From Verrucomicrobiia bacterium (GTDB taxonomy: Bacteria > Verrucomicrobiota > Verrucomicrobiia > Chthoniobacterales > UBA6821): a stretch of 36,390 nucleotides of DNA. Location of the stretch: positions 1-36,390 of the forward strand of contig JAPLTJ010000151.1 in NCBI GenBank assembly GCA_026398175.1, in the 5' to 3' direction. This document shows, one piece after another, positions 29,923-36,390 of the stretch. Positions within the stretch are counted from its first letter, which is position 1; every line of letters begins with the position of its first letter. The notes below the pieces were generated by a model. It had not been told where the DNA came from. It was given only the letters and a program-made list of their open reading frames with translations, and made no database searches. Made by a program: the position numbers and the translations under genes.

Positions 29923-30417
29923 TCTTTTTCTTTTAAACGAGCCCGTCGCTACTTCTATCATGCACTGCTCCTGCGCTGCCCTTACTGCGGCATCACGCCG
30001 ATTTTTCCTTCGCTAAAAAAAACGCGCTCACTTCGCGATTGGTTCACACCGCTTGATGGATGCCATCGCTGCGGCTACCCTTACGAGCGAGAGCCAGGAT
30101 ATTTCTTGTTAGCCACGTGGGCTGGAAGCTATGGCATGGGAAGCCTTCTAGGATTGTCTCTCTATTTTTTCTTCGACTTGAAATACCATCCTCCCATTTT
30201 TGAGCTCCTCTTGATCGTTCTGGGACCTATCGTTATTTTTAATTTGCTCTTCGCACGTCATGCCAAAGCCCTCTTCATTGCTTTCGATCATTTTTTTGAT
30301 CCTCATGAAAAAGAAGGCGGAGAGAATGATGATGATGATCGACGCTCAAAAGATCCCAAGCCTGCTACCCCTGTGGCGCCTCACGCTAAACGTTCCGTTG
30401 CATTACAAGAAAAATAG
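29917..30417 (+). CDS. DUF983 family membrane protein
   Basis: A 166-residue protein of the DUF983 family; function unknown. It has a zinc-ribbon-like RCPYCG (19-24) paired with GCHRCGYPYEREPGYFL (48-64), then two transmembrane helices (TWAGSYGMGSLLGLSLYFFF and ELLLIVLGPIVIFNLLFA). A charged tail with four consecutive Asp (ENDDDDRRSK) follows. The GTG at 29917 is the only usual start codon before the first CPYCG and comes from a solo R1 repeat arm, so the N-terminal MNSFS is repeat-derived. It lies 10 bases upstream of the cysteine desulfurase start, suggesting one transcript. Confidence 0.85.
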   Translation: MNSFSFKRARRYFYHALLLRCPYCGITPIFPSLKKTRSLRDWFTPLDGCHRCGYPYEREPGYFLLATWAGSYGMGSLLGLSLYFFFDLKYHPPIFELLLIVLGPIVIFNLLFARHAKALFIAFDHFFDPHEKEGGENDDDDRRSKDPKPATPVAPHAKRSVALQEK

Positions 30418-30427
30418 AAAAGCAAAC

Positions 30428-31726
30428 ATGAAAAAGAATGCAGCTATAGTAAGCCACGAGTCTAGTCAAAATACGCTGCTGGCGATGCAGGACAAGGAAC
30501 GAGGCGCACAGCACCGCAGTGTATATGGACATACTCGAGGACGCGAGCACCGAAGTGACGCAGTCCTGCGCGCCAGCAGTAGCATTTGGGCAGACTCGAT
30601 CTACTTCGACTACAACGCAACCACACCCATCGACCCCGCTGTGCGCGCGGCGATGCTCCCTTTCCTCGATCAAGAATTTGGAAATTCTTCCAGTTTTTAT
30701 GCGCTCGGTCGTCGCGCTGCAACAGGTGTAACAAAGGCTCGAGAGCAAGTGGCCCAACTCCTCAACGCCACTTCTTCGGAAATTATTTTTACGAGTTGCG
30801 CCACAGAATCGATTGCGACTGCCTTCCTTTCGGCCTTGGAAGCAGCTCCTGAAAAACGCCACCTGATCACGTCCACCGTCGAACATAGTGCCACCCTCGA
30901 GCTTTGCAGACACTACGAGTCTCGCGGATATGAGGTCACCTATCTTCCTGTCGACCGGGACGGAAATCTTTCATTGGAACAATTAAAACAATCAATCACT
31001 CCCTCCACCGCGCTGATCTCGTTGCTTTGGGCCAACAATGAAACAGGCGTGATTTTCCCTGTTGAAAAAGTGGCAGCCATCGCTGTTGAACAAGGAGTTC
31101 CTCTGCACCTCGACGCCGTTCAGGCTGTTGGAAAAATTCCGATCGACTTGCAATCACTTCCCGTATCTTACCTCTCTCTCTCAGGTCATAAAATTTACGC
31201 ACCGAAAGGCATTGGTGCTCTCTACGTTCACCGCCATGCCTCTTACACGCCGTTGCTACGCGGTTCTCAGGAGCGAGAACGGCGAGGGGGAACTGAAAAC
31301 GTAGCCAGCATTGTTGGATTTGGTCATGCAGCCATGATGGCCAGAGAAAAACTTTCTTGCGAGCTGCCACGTCTGGCGGCATTGCGAGATCGCTTTGAAA
31401 CAAACTTACTCCAACAACTCTCAGGAGTTCATCGTAACGGCAATCTCTCCTCACGCCTTCCCAATACGAGCAGCCTGACCTTTGATGACATCGATGCTGC
31501 ATCAGCCTTATTTCTCTTTGATGACAAAGGACTCTGCTGCTCAGCAGGCTCTGCTTGCAACACTCAATCTCGCACTCCTTCACATGTCTTGAGCGCCATG
31601 GGGCGATGTCTAGAAGAGGCCCGCGCGACGCTTCGTTTCAGCATCGGACGCTTTACGATTGAGGCAGAAGTTGATCAGGCTTTAGAAATTATTTTAGGTG
31701 TTGTAACAAAATTGAGACAGCTCTAA
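30428..31726 (+). CDS. Cysteine desulfurase (NifS/IscS-like) with a repeat-encoded N-terminal extension
   Basis: PLP enzyme that removes sulfur from cysteine for Fe-S cluster or tRNA thiolation. From ATG 30428 it has 432 residues. The usual N-terminus of the family, IYFDYNATTPIDPAV, appears only at residue 58. The core has SSEIIFTSCATESIATAFLS, the PLP lysine Lys255 in SLSGHKIYAPKGIGAL and the catalytic Cys377 in SAGSACNTQSRTPSHVL, all intact. Codons ~10-57 coincide with a palindromic element (30457-30598) that stays open in this frame. The sulfurtransferase partner genes are not adjacent, so iscS, nifS or another paralogue cannot be told apart. A start at ATG 30485 is also possible. Confidence 0.88.
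   Translation: MKKNAAIVSHESSQNTLLAMQDKERGAQHRSVYGHTRGREHRSDAVLRASSSIWADSIYFDYNATTPIDPAVRAAMLPFLDQEFGNSSSFYALGRRAATGVTKAREQVAQLLNATSSEIIFTSCATESIATAFLSALEAAPEKRHLITSTVEHSATLELCRHYESRGYEVTYLPVDRDGNLSLEQLKQSITPSTALISLLWANNETGVIFPVEKVAAIAVEQGVPLHLDAVQAVGKIPIDLQSLPVSYLSLSGHKIYAPKGIGALYVHRHASYTPLLRGSQERERRGGTENVASIVGFGHAAMMAREKLSCELPRLAALRDRFETNLLQQLSGVHRNGNLSSRLPNTSSLTFDDIDAASALFLFDDKGLCCSAGSACNTQSRTPSHVLSAMGRCLEEARATLRFSIGRFTIEAEVDQALEIILGVVTKLRQL
30457..30598. repeat. Palindromic element, family R4, copy 2, inside the cysteine desulfurase gene
   Basis: The ends CGAGTCTAGTCAAAATACGC (from 30457) and, inverted, CGAGTCTGCCCAAATGCTAC (to 30598) are imperfect inverted repeats. Next inward, CTGCTGGCG is repeated exactly in inverse. 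The core GCAGTGTATATGGACATACT matches the core of R4 copy 1 (GGAGTGTATATGGAAATACT). It stays open in the enzyme's reading frame. Confidence 0.8.
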
Positions 31727-31775
31727 AAGTTAAAAAAACCTGGAAATCAAAGAAGCCAAAGATTAGATTTTGGAT

Positions 31776-32027
31776 ATGACTACATTAAATCTCACTTTTG
31801 ATGAACAAGTTTTTCCTTTTTCAAGACTAAACAAAGAAGAAGTCCAACAAGATTTAAAGGAAATATTAGCAGCTAAACTGTTCGAATTGGGACGTCTAAC
31901 GTTAAGTCAAGCCGCAGCATTAGCAGGACTCCCTTTATGGACCTTCATGGACACACTTTCACGTCTTAAGGTCTCTATTATTAATACAACCCCTGAGCAA
32001 CTTGCTGATGAACTCGCTCAAAAATGA
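31776..32027 (+). CDS. UPF0175 family antitoxin
   Basis: An 83-residue protein with the UPF0175 pattern DLKEILAAKLFELGRLTLSQ followed by AAALAGLPLWTFMDTLSRL, a helix-turn-helix-like segment. Proteins of this family usually precede DUF3368 PIN-like genes, as here, and are considered their antitoxins. ATG 31776 is preferred over an in-frame TTG at 31770. The gene overlaps the DUF3368 gene by about 20 bases. No clear promoter or inverted repeat is seen upstream, in contrast to the vapBC module. Confidence 0.85.
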   Translation: MTTLNLTFDEQVFPFSRLNKEEVQQDLKEILAAKLFELGRLTLSQAAALAGLPLWTFMDTLSRLKVSIINTTPEQLADELAQK

Positions 32028-32511
32028 GTTGCTTATTATTTGTGATGCTGGTCCTTTGATTTTTTTAGCTAAAATTGGCCAGCTTAAACTTCTTAAAGCG
32101 CTAGCTAAAGAAGTATGGATTCCTACAGCAGTTTGGAATGAGGTCGTGATCAACTCTGAACTTCATCATGAAATTGAAGAAATTAAAATATCTCTATCAA
32201 ACTGCATTCATGATCCAGATCCGGTCCTTGAACGAGCGTTTCAGTTGGAAGTAGATCCAGGAGAGGCTGCGGCTATTGCTTTAGCAATGGAACACCCTTA
32301 CTCCTGCTTGCTAATAGATGATATGACAGGGCGTATGATCGCTCAGCGTCAAGGACTTCATATCACAGGAACTCTTGGAATTTTGATCCGTGCTAAACAC
32401 ATAGGCTTAATACCACAACTAAAACCACTCTTTGATAATCTTAAAATCCATGGATGGTTTATTTCTGATGAGTTAATCCATCAAGCTTTAGTCGCTGTAA
32501 ATGAAAAGTAA
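32008..32511 (+). CDS. DUF3368 PIN-like toxin
   Basis: PIN-fold protein of the DUF3368 family, predicted RNase toxin partner of the UPF0175 protein. ATG 32008 gives 167 residues. It starts LLIICDAGPLIFLAKIGQLK with the first acidic residue Asp13. VWIPTAVWNEVV, then DPGEAAAIALAM, CLLIDDMTGRMIAQRQGLHI and TGTLGILIRAKHIGLI are all characteristic. An in-frame TTG at 32002 is an alternative start. Its stop overlaps the ATG of the IlvC-like gene by one base (TAATG), so that gene is probably translated by coupling. Confidence 0.85.
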   Translation: MNSLKNELLIICDAGPLIFLAKIGQLKLLKALAKEVWIPTAVWNEVVINSELHHEIEEIKISLSNCIHDPDPVLERAFQLEVDPGEAAAIALAMEHPYSCLLIDDMTGRMIAQRQGLHITGTLGILIRAKHIGLIPQLKPLFDNLKIHGWFISDELIHQALVAVNEK

Positions 32512-33503
32512 TGCCTGCTAAAATCTACACCGAAAAAGATGCTGACCTCAAATATCTCCGAGGCAAAACATGTGCCATTCTTGGATTTGGTTCTCAAGGT
32601 TCTGCTCAAGCGCTCAACTTAAGAGATAGCGGCATCAAAGTTCTCGTCGCGCTTCCTTCGAAAAGCAAGAGCCGCAGAGTGGCTCAGAAAGAGGGTTTTC
32701 AGGTGATGACAACGGCAGAAGCTGTCAAAAAAGCAGACCTGCTTTGCCTTGCACTCCCCGATTTAAAAATTCCTGGGATTTTTAAAAAAGAAATTGCGCC
32801 TCATCTCCGCACTGGAATGACGCTTCTTTTCCTGCATGGTTTTGTCATTCATTACAAAACAATTTCTGTGCCGCCTGACATTAACGTCATCATGCTCTCT
32901 CCCAAGGGCGGACCTGGACCAAGTGTTCGTCAGCAGTTTCTCGCCGGAAAGGGAATTCCAACAGCATTGGGAGTTCATCAAGATCCTTCAGGAGATTCAA
33001 AAAAAATCGCTCTCGCTTGGGCCAAAGGCATCGGCAGCACGCGCGCAGGAGTGATCGAAACAACTTTCAAAGAAGAAACAGAAAGCAATCTCTTCTCCGA
33101 GCAAGCCGTCATCTGCGGTGGCATTAGCGCTCTTCTTCAACGCGGATTTGAAACACTCGTCGAAGCAGGTGTTCAACCGGAACTTGCCTACATCAGCACG
33201 CTCCACGAAATGAAACTCACCATGGACCTCATTCATCAATCAGGCATCAGCGGCATGCGTGCAGCCATCTCCGCAACGGCTAAATATGGGGATCTCACGG
33301 TTGGCCCGACCATCATCGATGACTCTGTGAAGAAAAAAATGAAGCGCGCCTTGCAAAAAATTAAGTCAGGAAAGTTTGCCCGAGAATGGCTCCAAGAATA
33401 TCAGCACGGTTTAAAAAATTATCGCTCCCTTCTGAAGAAAGGAACAGAGCATCCCATAGAAGCTGTTGGCAAGCGCCTGCGAAAAATTATGAAAATATCA
33501 TAG
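32511..33503 (+). CDS. ilvC: Ketol-acid reductoisomerase family protein, divergent, two metal ligands replaced
   Basis: Class I length (330 residues). In branched-chain amino acid synthesis, IlvC isomerises and reduces acetohydroxy acids with NADPH and Mg2+. The nucleotide loop is intact (GFGSQGSAQALNLRDSG, 25-41), and so are His109 (FLHGFVIH) and Lys132. However, the metal site DLFGEQ reads NLFSEQ (Asn193 for Asp190; Glu197 is kept). FExLHE reads ISTLHE (Ser229 for Glu226; Glu233 is kept). APKGPGH reads SPKGGPGPS and SDTAE reads SATAK. Numbering follows typical class I enzymes by alignment from memory. No ilvB, ilvN or ilvD is nearby; it is coupled to a toxin-antitoxin pair instead. It may have reduced or altered activity, or be a specialised paralogue. 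Confidence 0.8.
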   Translation: MPAKIYTEKDADLKYLRGKTCAILGFGSQGSAQALNLRDSGIKVLVALPSKSKSRRVAQKEGFQVMTTAEAVKKADLLCLALPDLKIPGIFKKEIAPHLRTGMTLLFLHGFVIHYKTISVPPDINVIMLSPKGGPGPSVRQQFLAGKGIPTALGVHQDPSGDSKKIALAWAKGIGSTRAGVIETTFKEETESNLFSEQAVICGGISALLQRGFETLVEAGVQPELAYISTLHEMKLTMDLIHQSGISGMRAAISATAKYGDLTVGPTIIDDSVKKKMKRALQKIKSGKFAREWLQEYQHGLKNYRSLLKKGTEHPIEAVGKRLRKIMKIS

Positions 33504-33570
33504 CGAAGCTGCTTGACGACGTCTCTTGAACCTTTCAACATTTCAATAAATCAACCTTTTAACTTCTTCT

Positions 33571-34635
33571 ATGATCGACACCATCCAACAACAACTCGGC
33601 ACTGAAGCCTCTTCTCTCTTGGATCACAAGTGCACCACGATTGATAAAAAATTACTTCACTTGCCCGGACCTGATTTTGTCGACCGCATTTTTTCTCACA
33701 CCGATCGCAATCCTCGTGTCTTAGGAAATCTTCAACGGATGTATAGTCATGGCCGTCTCGGTGGCACTGGCTATATGTCGATCCTCCCTGTCGATCAAGG
33801 TGTGGAGCACTCGGCAGGAGCTAGCTTCGCTAAAAACCCGATCTATTTTGATCCAGAAAATATTGTCAAACTCGCCATCGAAGGGGGTTGTAATGCGGTC
33901 GCTTCAACTTTTGGCGTCCTTGGATCAGTAGCTCGCAAATATGCTCACCACATTCCGTTCCTTGTAAAACTCAATCACAATGAGCTCCTCACCTACCCTA
34001 ACCAATTTAAAGAAATTATGTTTGGTGGCGTTGAAGAAGCTTACGACATGGGAGCAGCGGCTGTTGGCGCTACCATTTATTTTGGTTCTGAAGATTCAGG
34101 CCATGAAATTGTCGAAGTCGCAGAAGCCTTTCGCTATGCTCATCAGCTCGGTCTGGCCACAGTTCTGTGGTGCTACTTGCGCAATCCTGCTTTCAAGAAA
34201 GATAAAGATTATCATCTCTCTGCTGATCTCACGGGCCAGGCCAATCACCTTGGCGTGACGATCGAAGCTGACATCGTAAAACAAAAGCTACCGGAAAATA
34301 ACGGTGGCTACAAAGCGCTCAATACCGGAAATTCCAGCTACGGTAAACTTGATGAGCGCATCTACACCCAATTGACAACTGATCATCCAATCGACCTCTG
34401 CCGCTACCAAGTAGCTAATGGTTACATGGGACGTGCTGGCCTCATCAATAGCGGAGGCGCTTCCGGCGAACATGATTTTGCGGAAGCAGTCCGAACTGCT
34501 GTTATCAACAAGCGCGCAGGTGGCACTGGCCTGATCTCCGGACGCAAAGCCTTCCAACGTCCAATGGAAGAGGGCATCAAGTTATTGCATGCGGTGCAAG
34601 ATGTTTATCTTTGCAAAGAAGTGACGATTGCTTAG
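33571..34635 (+). CDS. fbaB: Class I fructose-bisphosphate aldolase (FbaB/DhnA type)
   Basis: Cleaves fructose-1,6-bisphosphate to two triose phosphates through a lysine Schiff base. The 354 residues match the archaeal/DhnA-type family. They show [20 protein letters not shown] (typical DQGxEH), [32 protein letters not shown], and [17 protein letters not shown]. They also show [17 protein letters not shown], with a candidate Schiff-base Lys. The C-terminal [20 protein letters not shown] and [16 protein letters not shown] form phosphate-binding loops. The leader is pyrimidine-rich with no Shine-Dalgarno sequence. The same type of aldolase is found in Chlamydiae and Verrucomicrobia. It stands alone, with a palindromic element just downstream. 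Confidence 0.93.
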   Translation: MIDTIQQQLGTEASSLLDHKCTTIDKKLLHLPGPDFVDRIFSHTDRNPRVLGNLQRMYSHGRLGGTGYMSILPVDQGVEHSAGASFAKNPIYFDPENIVKLAIEGGCNAVASTFGVLGSVARKYAHHIPFLVKLNHNELLTYPNQFKEIMFGGVEEAYDMGAAAVGATIYFGSEDSGHEIVEVAEAFRYAHQLGLATVLWCYLRNPAFKKDKDYHLSADLTGQANHLGVTIEADIVKQKLPENNGGYKALNTGNSSYGKLDERIYTQLTTDHPIDLCRYQVANGYMGRAGLINSGGASGEHDFAEAVRTAVINKRAGGTGLISGRKAFQRPMEEGIKLLHAVQDVYLCKEVTIA

Positions 34636-34644
34636 AAAAACTGC

Positions 34645-34816
34645 AATTAACCGCAAAGAACGCAAAGAGCGCAAAGAATTAAGAAATTTTTTGAAACTGA
34701 TTTTTATCTTCTAGAGTCCAGCTCTAATCTGCTTTGGAACATCATTAAACATGTTCTAAGAAAACCAGTTTCTTTCTTTGTGTTCTTTGTGTTCTTTGCG
34801 TTCTTTGTGGTTAATT
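34645..34816. repeat. Palindromic element with CGCAAAGAA tandem words (family R5)
   Basis: The left end AATTAACCGCAAAGAACGCA (from 34645) contains three 9-base units of the CGCAAAGAA type. The right end (34774-34816) carries four inverted units, TTCTTTGTG/TTCTTTGCG, then GGTTAATT. Inside these, GAAACTG near 34692 and CAGTTTC near 34766 extend the symmetry. A further degenerate unit, TTGTGGTCTTTACGGTTAATT-like, lies in the first codons of the next gene. Similar 'CGCAAAGAACGCAAAG' repeats are widespread in environmental bacteria. Confidence 0.75.
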
Positions 34817-34841
34817 TTCTTCTTTTTTTCTTTTAGCTTTT

Positions 34842-35996
34842 GTGGTCTTTACGGTTAATTCTCTTTTTTCGATTCCTGTGTCTCATTCCGAAATTAAAAA
34901 GCGACTCACTTCTGTTTTTCAAAAACCTCTTGAAGAAGAGCCTCTAGGCGGCGCCTCACTCGCCCTTTATCATCGAGGAGAAAAAATTCTTTCATTGTGC
35001 GGTGGTTGGAAAGATGCTGCCTCCAAACAGCCCTGGGAAGCGGATACCATCACCTTAGTTTGGTCCGCAGGAAAAGGAATCGGAGTTGCCTGCTTACTTC
35101 ACGCCTTGCAGGAAAAACAAATTTCTTTAGACAGGCATGTTGCTGAATTCTGGCCTGAGTTCGCGCAAGCGGGAAAAGAAAAGATCACGATCGCCCAACT
35201 CCTTTCTCATCGCGCGGGACTTGCTGCCTTGGATCAAAAAGGATTGTCACTTACCGACCACGAAGCCATTGTTCAAGCCCTCGCAGCGCAGGTTCCCAAT
35301 TGGAACTACGACGGCAGTCACGGCTATGGCGCCCGCACCTTTGGATTTTTGATTGATGAATTGTTGCGTCGCATCACGGGCGTTTCATCGATGTCACATT
35401 ATTGGTGCACTCAATTTGCAGATCCGCTAGAACTCGATCTTTGGTTTGGTATTCCTGAAGCATTTCTTTCTAAAACAGCTTCTGTCATCCCTCCCAAGAC
35501 AGCGCCACTACCAAATGATTTTGGCACAGCCTATGCCGATCACTCCTCACTCACACGACGCGCCTTTATAGAACCAGGAGGAAACTTCTCAACGTTGGCA
35601 ATGAACCAACCGGTCTTGCGCCAAGCTTCGATCATCTCCTCAGGTGCGATCAGCACCGCTGATGCCCTCGCGAAATTTTATTCGCTCCTCGCAACTCAAG
35701 ATGATACTCGTCACTTCAACTCAACCACACGTCGCTGGATGGAAACGCCGCTGACTTCAGGATCAAGCTTAGATCGTGTTCTCATGGCTGAAACAACTTT
35801 TTCAGCAGGTTTCATGATGAATGGAAATTTAAATATTTTTCCGAGTCAACGCTCCTTCGGTCATCCAGGGGCTGGAGGGACTATCGCCTTTGCCATACCG
35901 GAACGCGAATTGGGATTTGCTTTCCTTCCTAACGCCATGCATCACGGCATTCTCTCAAGTCGTACACAGCGCTTTATTGAAGCGTTTGCAGAATAG
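34842..35996 (+). CDS. Beta-lactamase-fold serine hydrolase (class C / family VIII esterase-like)
   Basis: Cytoplasmic-looking serine hydrolase of the beta-lactamase/DD-peptidase fold, more like EstB-type esterases than true beta-lactamases. With GTG 34842 it has 384 residues. The nucleophile motif S-x-x-K is SAGK (Ser75, Lys78). The second motif is GYGARTFGFL (Tyr162), and the third-motif region is FGHPGAGGTIAFAIP near residue 345, where esterases of this class replace KTG. No signal peptide is visible. The first 12 residues (MVFTVNSLFSIP) are encoded by a degenerate copy of the preceding repeat, so GTG 34878 (MSHSEIKKRL) may be the real start. The 3' end overlaps the convergent Rpn-family gene by 23 bases. 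Substrate unknown. Confidence 0.85.
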   Translation: MVFTVNSLFSIPVSHSEIKKRLTSVFQKPLEEEPLGGASLALYHRGEKILSLCGGWKDAASKQPWEADTITLVWSAGKGIGVACLLHALQEKQISLDRHVAEFWPEFAQAGKEKITIAQLLSHRAGLAALDQKGLSLTDHEAIVQALAAQVPNWNYDGSHGYGARTFGFLIDELLRRITGVSSMSHYWCTQFADPLELDLWFGIPEAFLSKTASVIPPKTAPLPNDFGTAYADHSSLTRRAFIEPGGNFSTLAMNQPVLRQASIISSGAISTADALAKFYSLLATQDDTRHFNSTTRRWMETPLTSGSSLDRVLMAETTFSAGFMMNGNLNIFPSQRSFGHPGAGGTIAFAIPERELGFAFLPNAMHHGILSSRTQRFIEAFAE

Positions 35997-36390
35997 TTTC
36001 TACTTCCGAGCAAGAGAGTTGAGCTGCTGTAGCAATCTGCTCTATAGGAATTCCAAGCCGATGCAGATTGTGGATCATCTCAGCTTTGCCCTCAGCTTTA
36101 CCTTCAGCTTTACCTTCAGCAAATCTCCCGCTCAATAAAGTCTTCTCCGAGCGAACAGCATCCCAACGTTGATCATAAGCCATTAACTCAGCTTCATTAT
36201 AAGAAGCAACCTCAAGCAGATGGAGAGCTTCTTTGATTGGCTCTGCGCCCAGCAAGCTAGGATCGACTTCTCGAGTTTCCTCGTCAATTTCTTTTAAAAA
36301 GCGGAGCCACAAAATCGCCAGTTTTTTTTGAGTTATTGTTGTCGGTTTGAGTTTAGGAAGTTCGATCAAGACAAGCTGAACATCATCTAA
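35974..36390 (-). CDS. Rpn-family recombination-promoting nuclease (PD-(D/E)XK), 5' end outside the window
   Basis: Only the C-terminal part is present. The frame is open to the window edge, and VQLVLIELPKLKPTTITQKK leads into LAILWLRFLKEIDEET, the usual middle of Rpn/PDDEXK_2 transposase-like nucleases. Then come EALHLLEVASYNEAELMAYD and a short repeat GKAEGKAEGKAE encoded by a tandem 12-mer (36084-36119). The C-terminal helical segment LHRLGIPIEQIATAAQLSCS is seen in many members. The nuclease core itself lies beyond 36390. The family is common in repeat-rich and intracellular genomes. Confidence 0.8.
   Translation of the reverse strand, partial: LDDVQLVLIELPKLKPTTITQKKLAILWLRFLKEIDEETREVDPSLLGAEPIKEALHLLEVASYNEAELMAYDQRWDAVRSEKTLLSGRFAEGKAEGKAEGKAEMIHNLHRLGIPIEQIATAAQLSCSEVETILQTLQ

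Noticed and set aside
30386-31583. Long minus-strand open frames opposite the cysteine desulfurase
   Set aside because: The plus-strand enzyme has all catalytic motifs; the opposite frames are shadows with Arg/Cys-rich, low-information products.

Overview
The window is a 36.4 kb stretch of a bacterial chromosome of moderate-to-low GC. It is housekeeping in content but heavily laced with short palindromic repeats. Several traits point, by inference only, to a host-associated member of the PVC group (Verrucomicrobiota/Chlamydiota). These are a CesT-type secretion chaperone beside an effector-like protein, a DhnA/FbaB-type class I aldolase, a TopB-like topoisomerase next to dprA, three toxin-antitoxin modules and an Rpn-type nuclease. 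No rRNA is present to settle the taxonomy. Almost no start codon has a purine-rich Shine-Dalgarno sequence; the leaders are pyrimidine-rich or absent.

Layout. 1-290: tail of an IS30-like transposase. 464-6843 (minus): small membrane protein, Nudix hydrolase, secreted protein with a duplicated segment and an SRPBCC/START-like C-terminus, polyphosphate kinase ppk, rRNA methyltransferase rlmI. 7090-11166 (plus): ruvX, a Fic-fold protein, truA, a secreted N-acetylmuramoyl-alanine amidase, a TIGR01777 epimerase. 11641-18560 (minus): dprA, a TopB-type topoisomerase and two tandem amino-acid permeases. 18561-19148: a gene-free stretch holding a strongly structured RNA candidate and the vapBC promoter. 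19149-22830 (plus): vapBC, folP, cdaA (c-di-AMP synthase), glmM. 22773-26991 (minus): a DUF4239 gene broken by a frameshift and by a 160-bp element, tRNA-Arg(TCT), trpS, an effector-like protein and its CesT-like chaperone. 27096-35996 (plus): hicBA, an RluB-type pseudouridine synthase, a secreted caspase-fold-like protein, a DUF983 protein, cysteine desulfurase, a UPF0175/DUF3368 toxin-antitoxin pair, a divergent IlvC, fbaB, and a beta-lactamase-fold hydrolase. The window ends in a minus-strand Rpn-family gene that runs off the edge.

How the parts relate. ruvX-fic-truA, folP-cdaA-glmM and chaperone-effector-trpS are tightly packed or overlapping runs that look like operons. folP-cdaA-glmM joins folate, c-di-AMP and UDP-GlcNAc precursor synthesis. 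The chaperone-effector pair implies a type III secretion system encoded elsewhere.

The most unusual theme is the repeats. At least five families of about 140-200 bp elements with terminal inverted repeats occupy the intergenic gaps. In several places they have become coding sequence: they supply GTG start codons (13143 and 29917), a stop codon (29712), an N-terminal extension of cysteine desulfurase, and protein ends. One element interrupts the DUF4239 gene with an apparent 3-bp target duplication, and its removal restores the reading frame.
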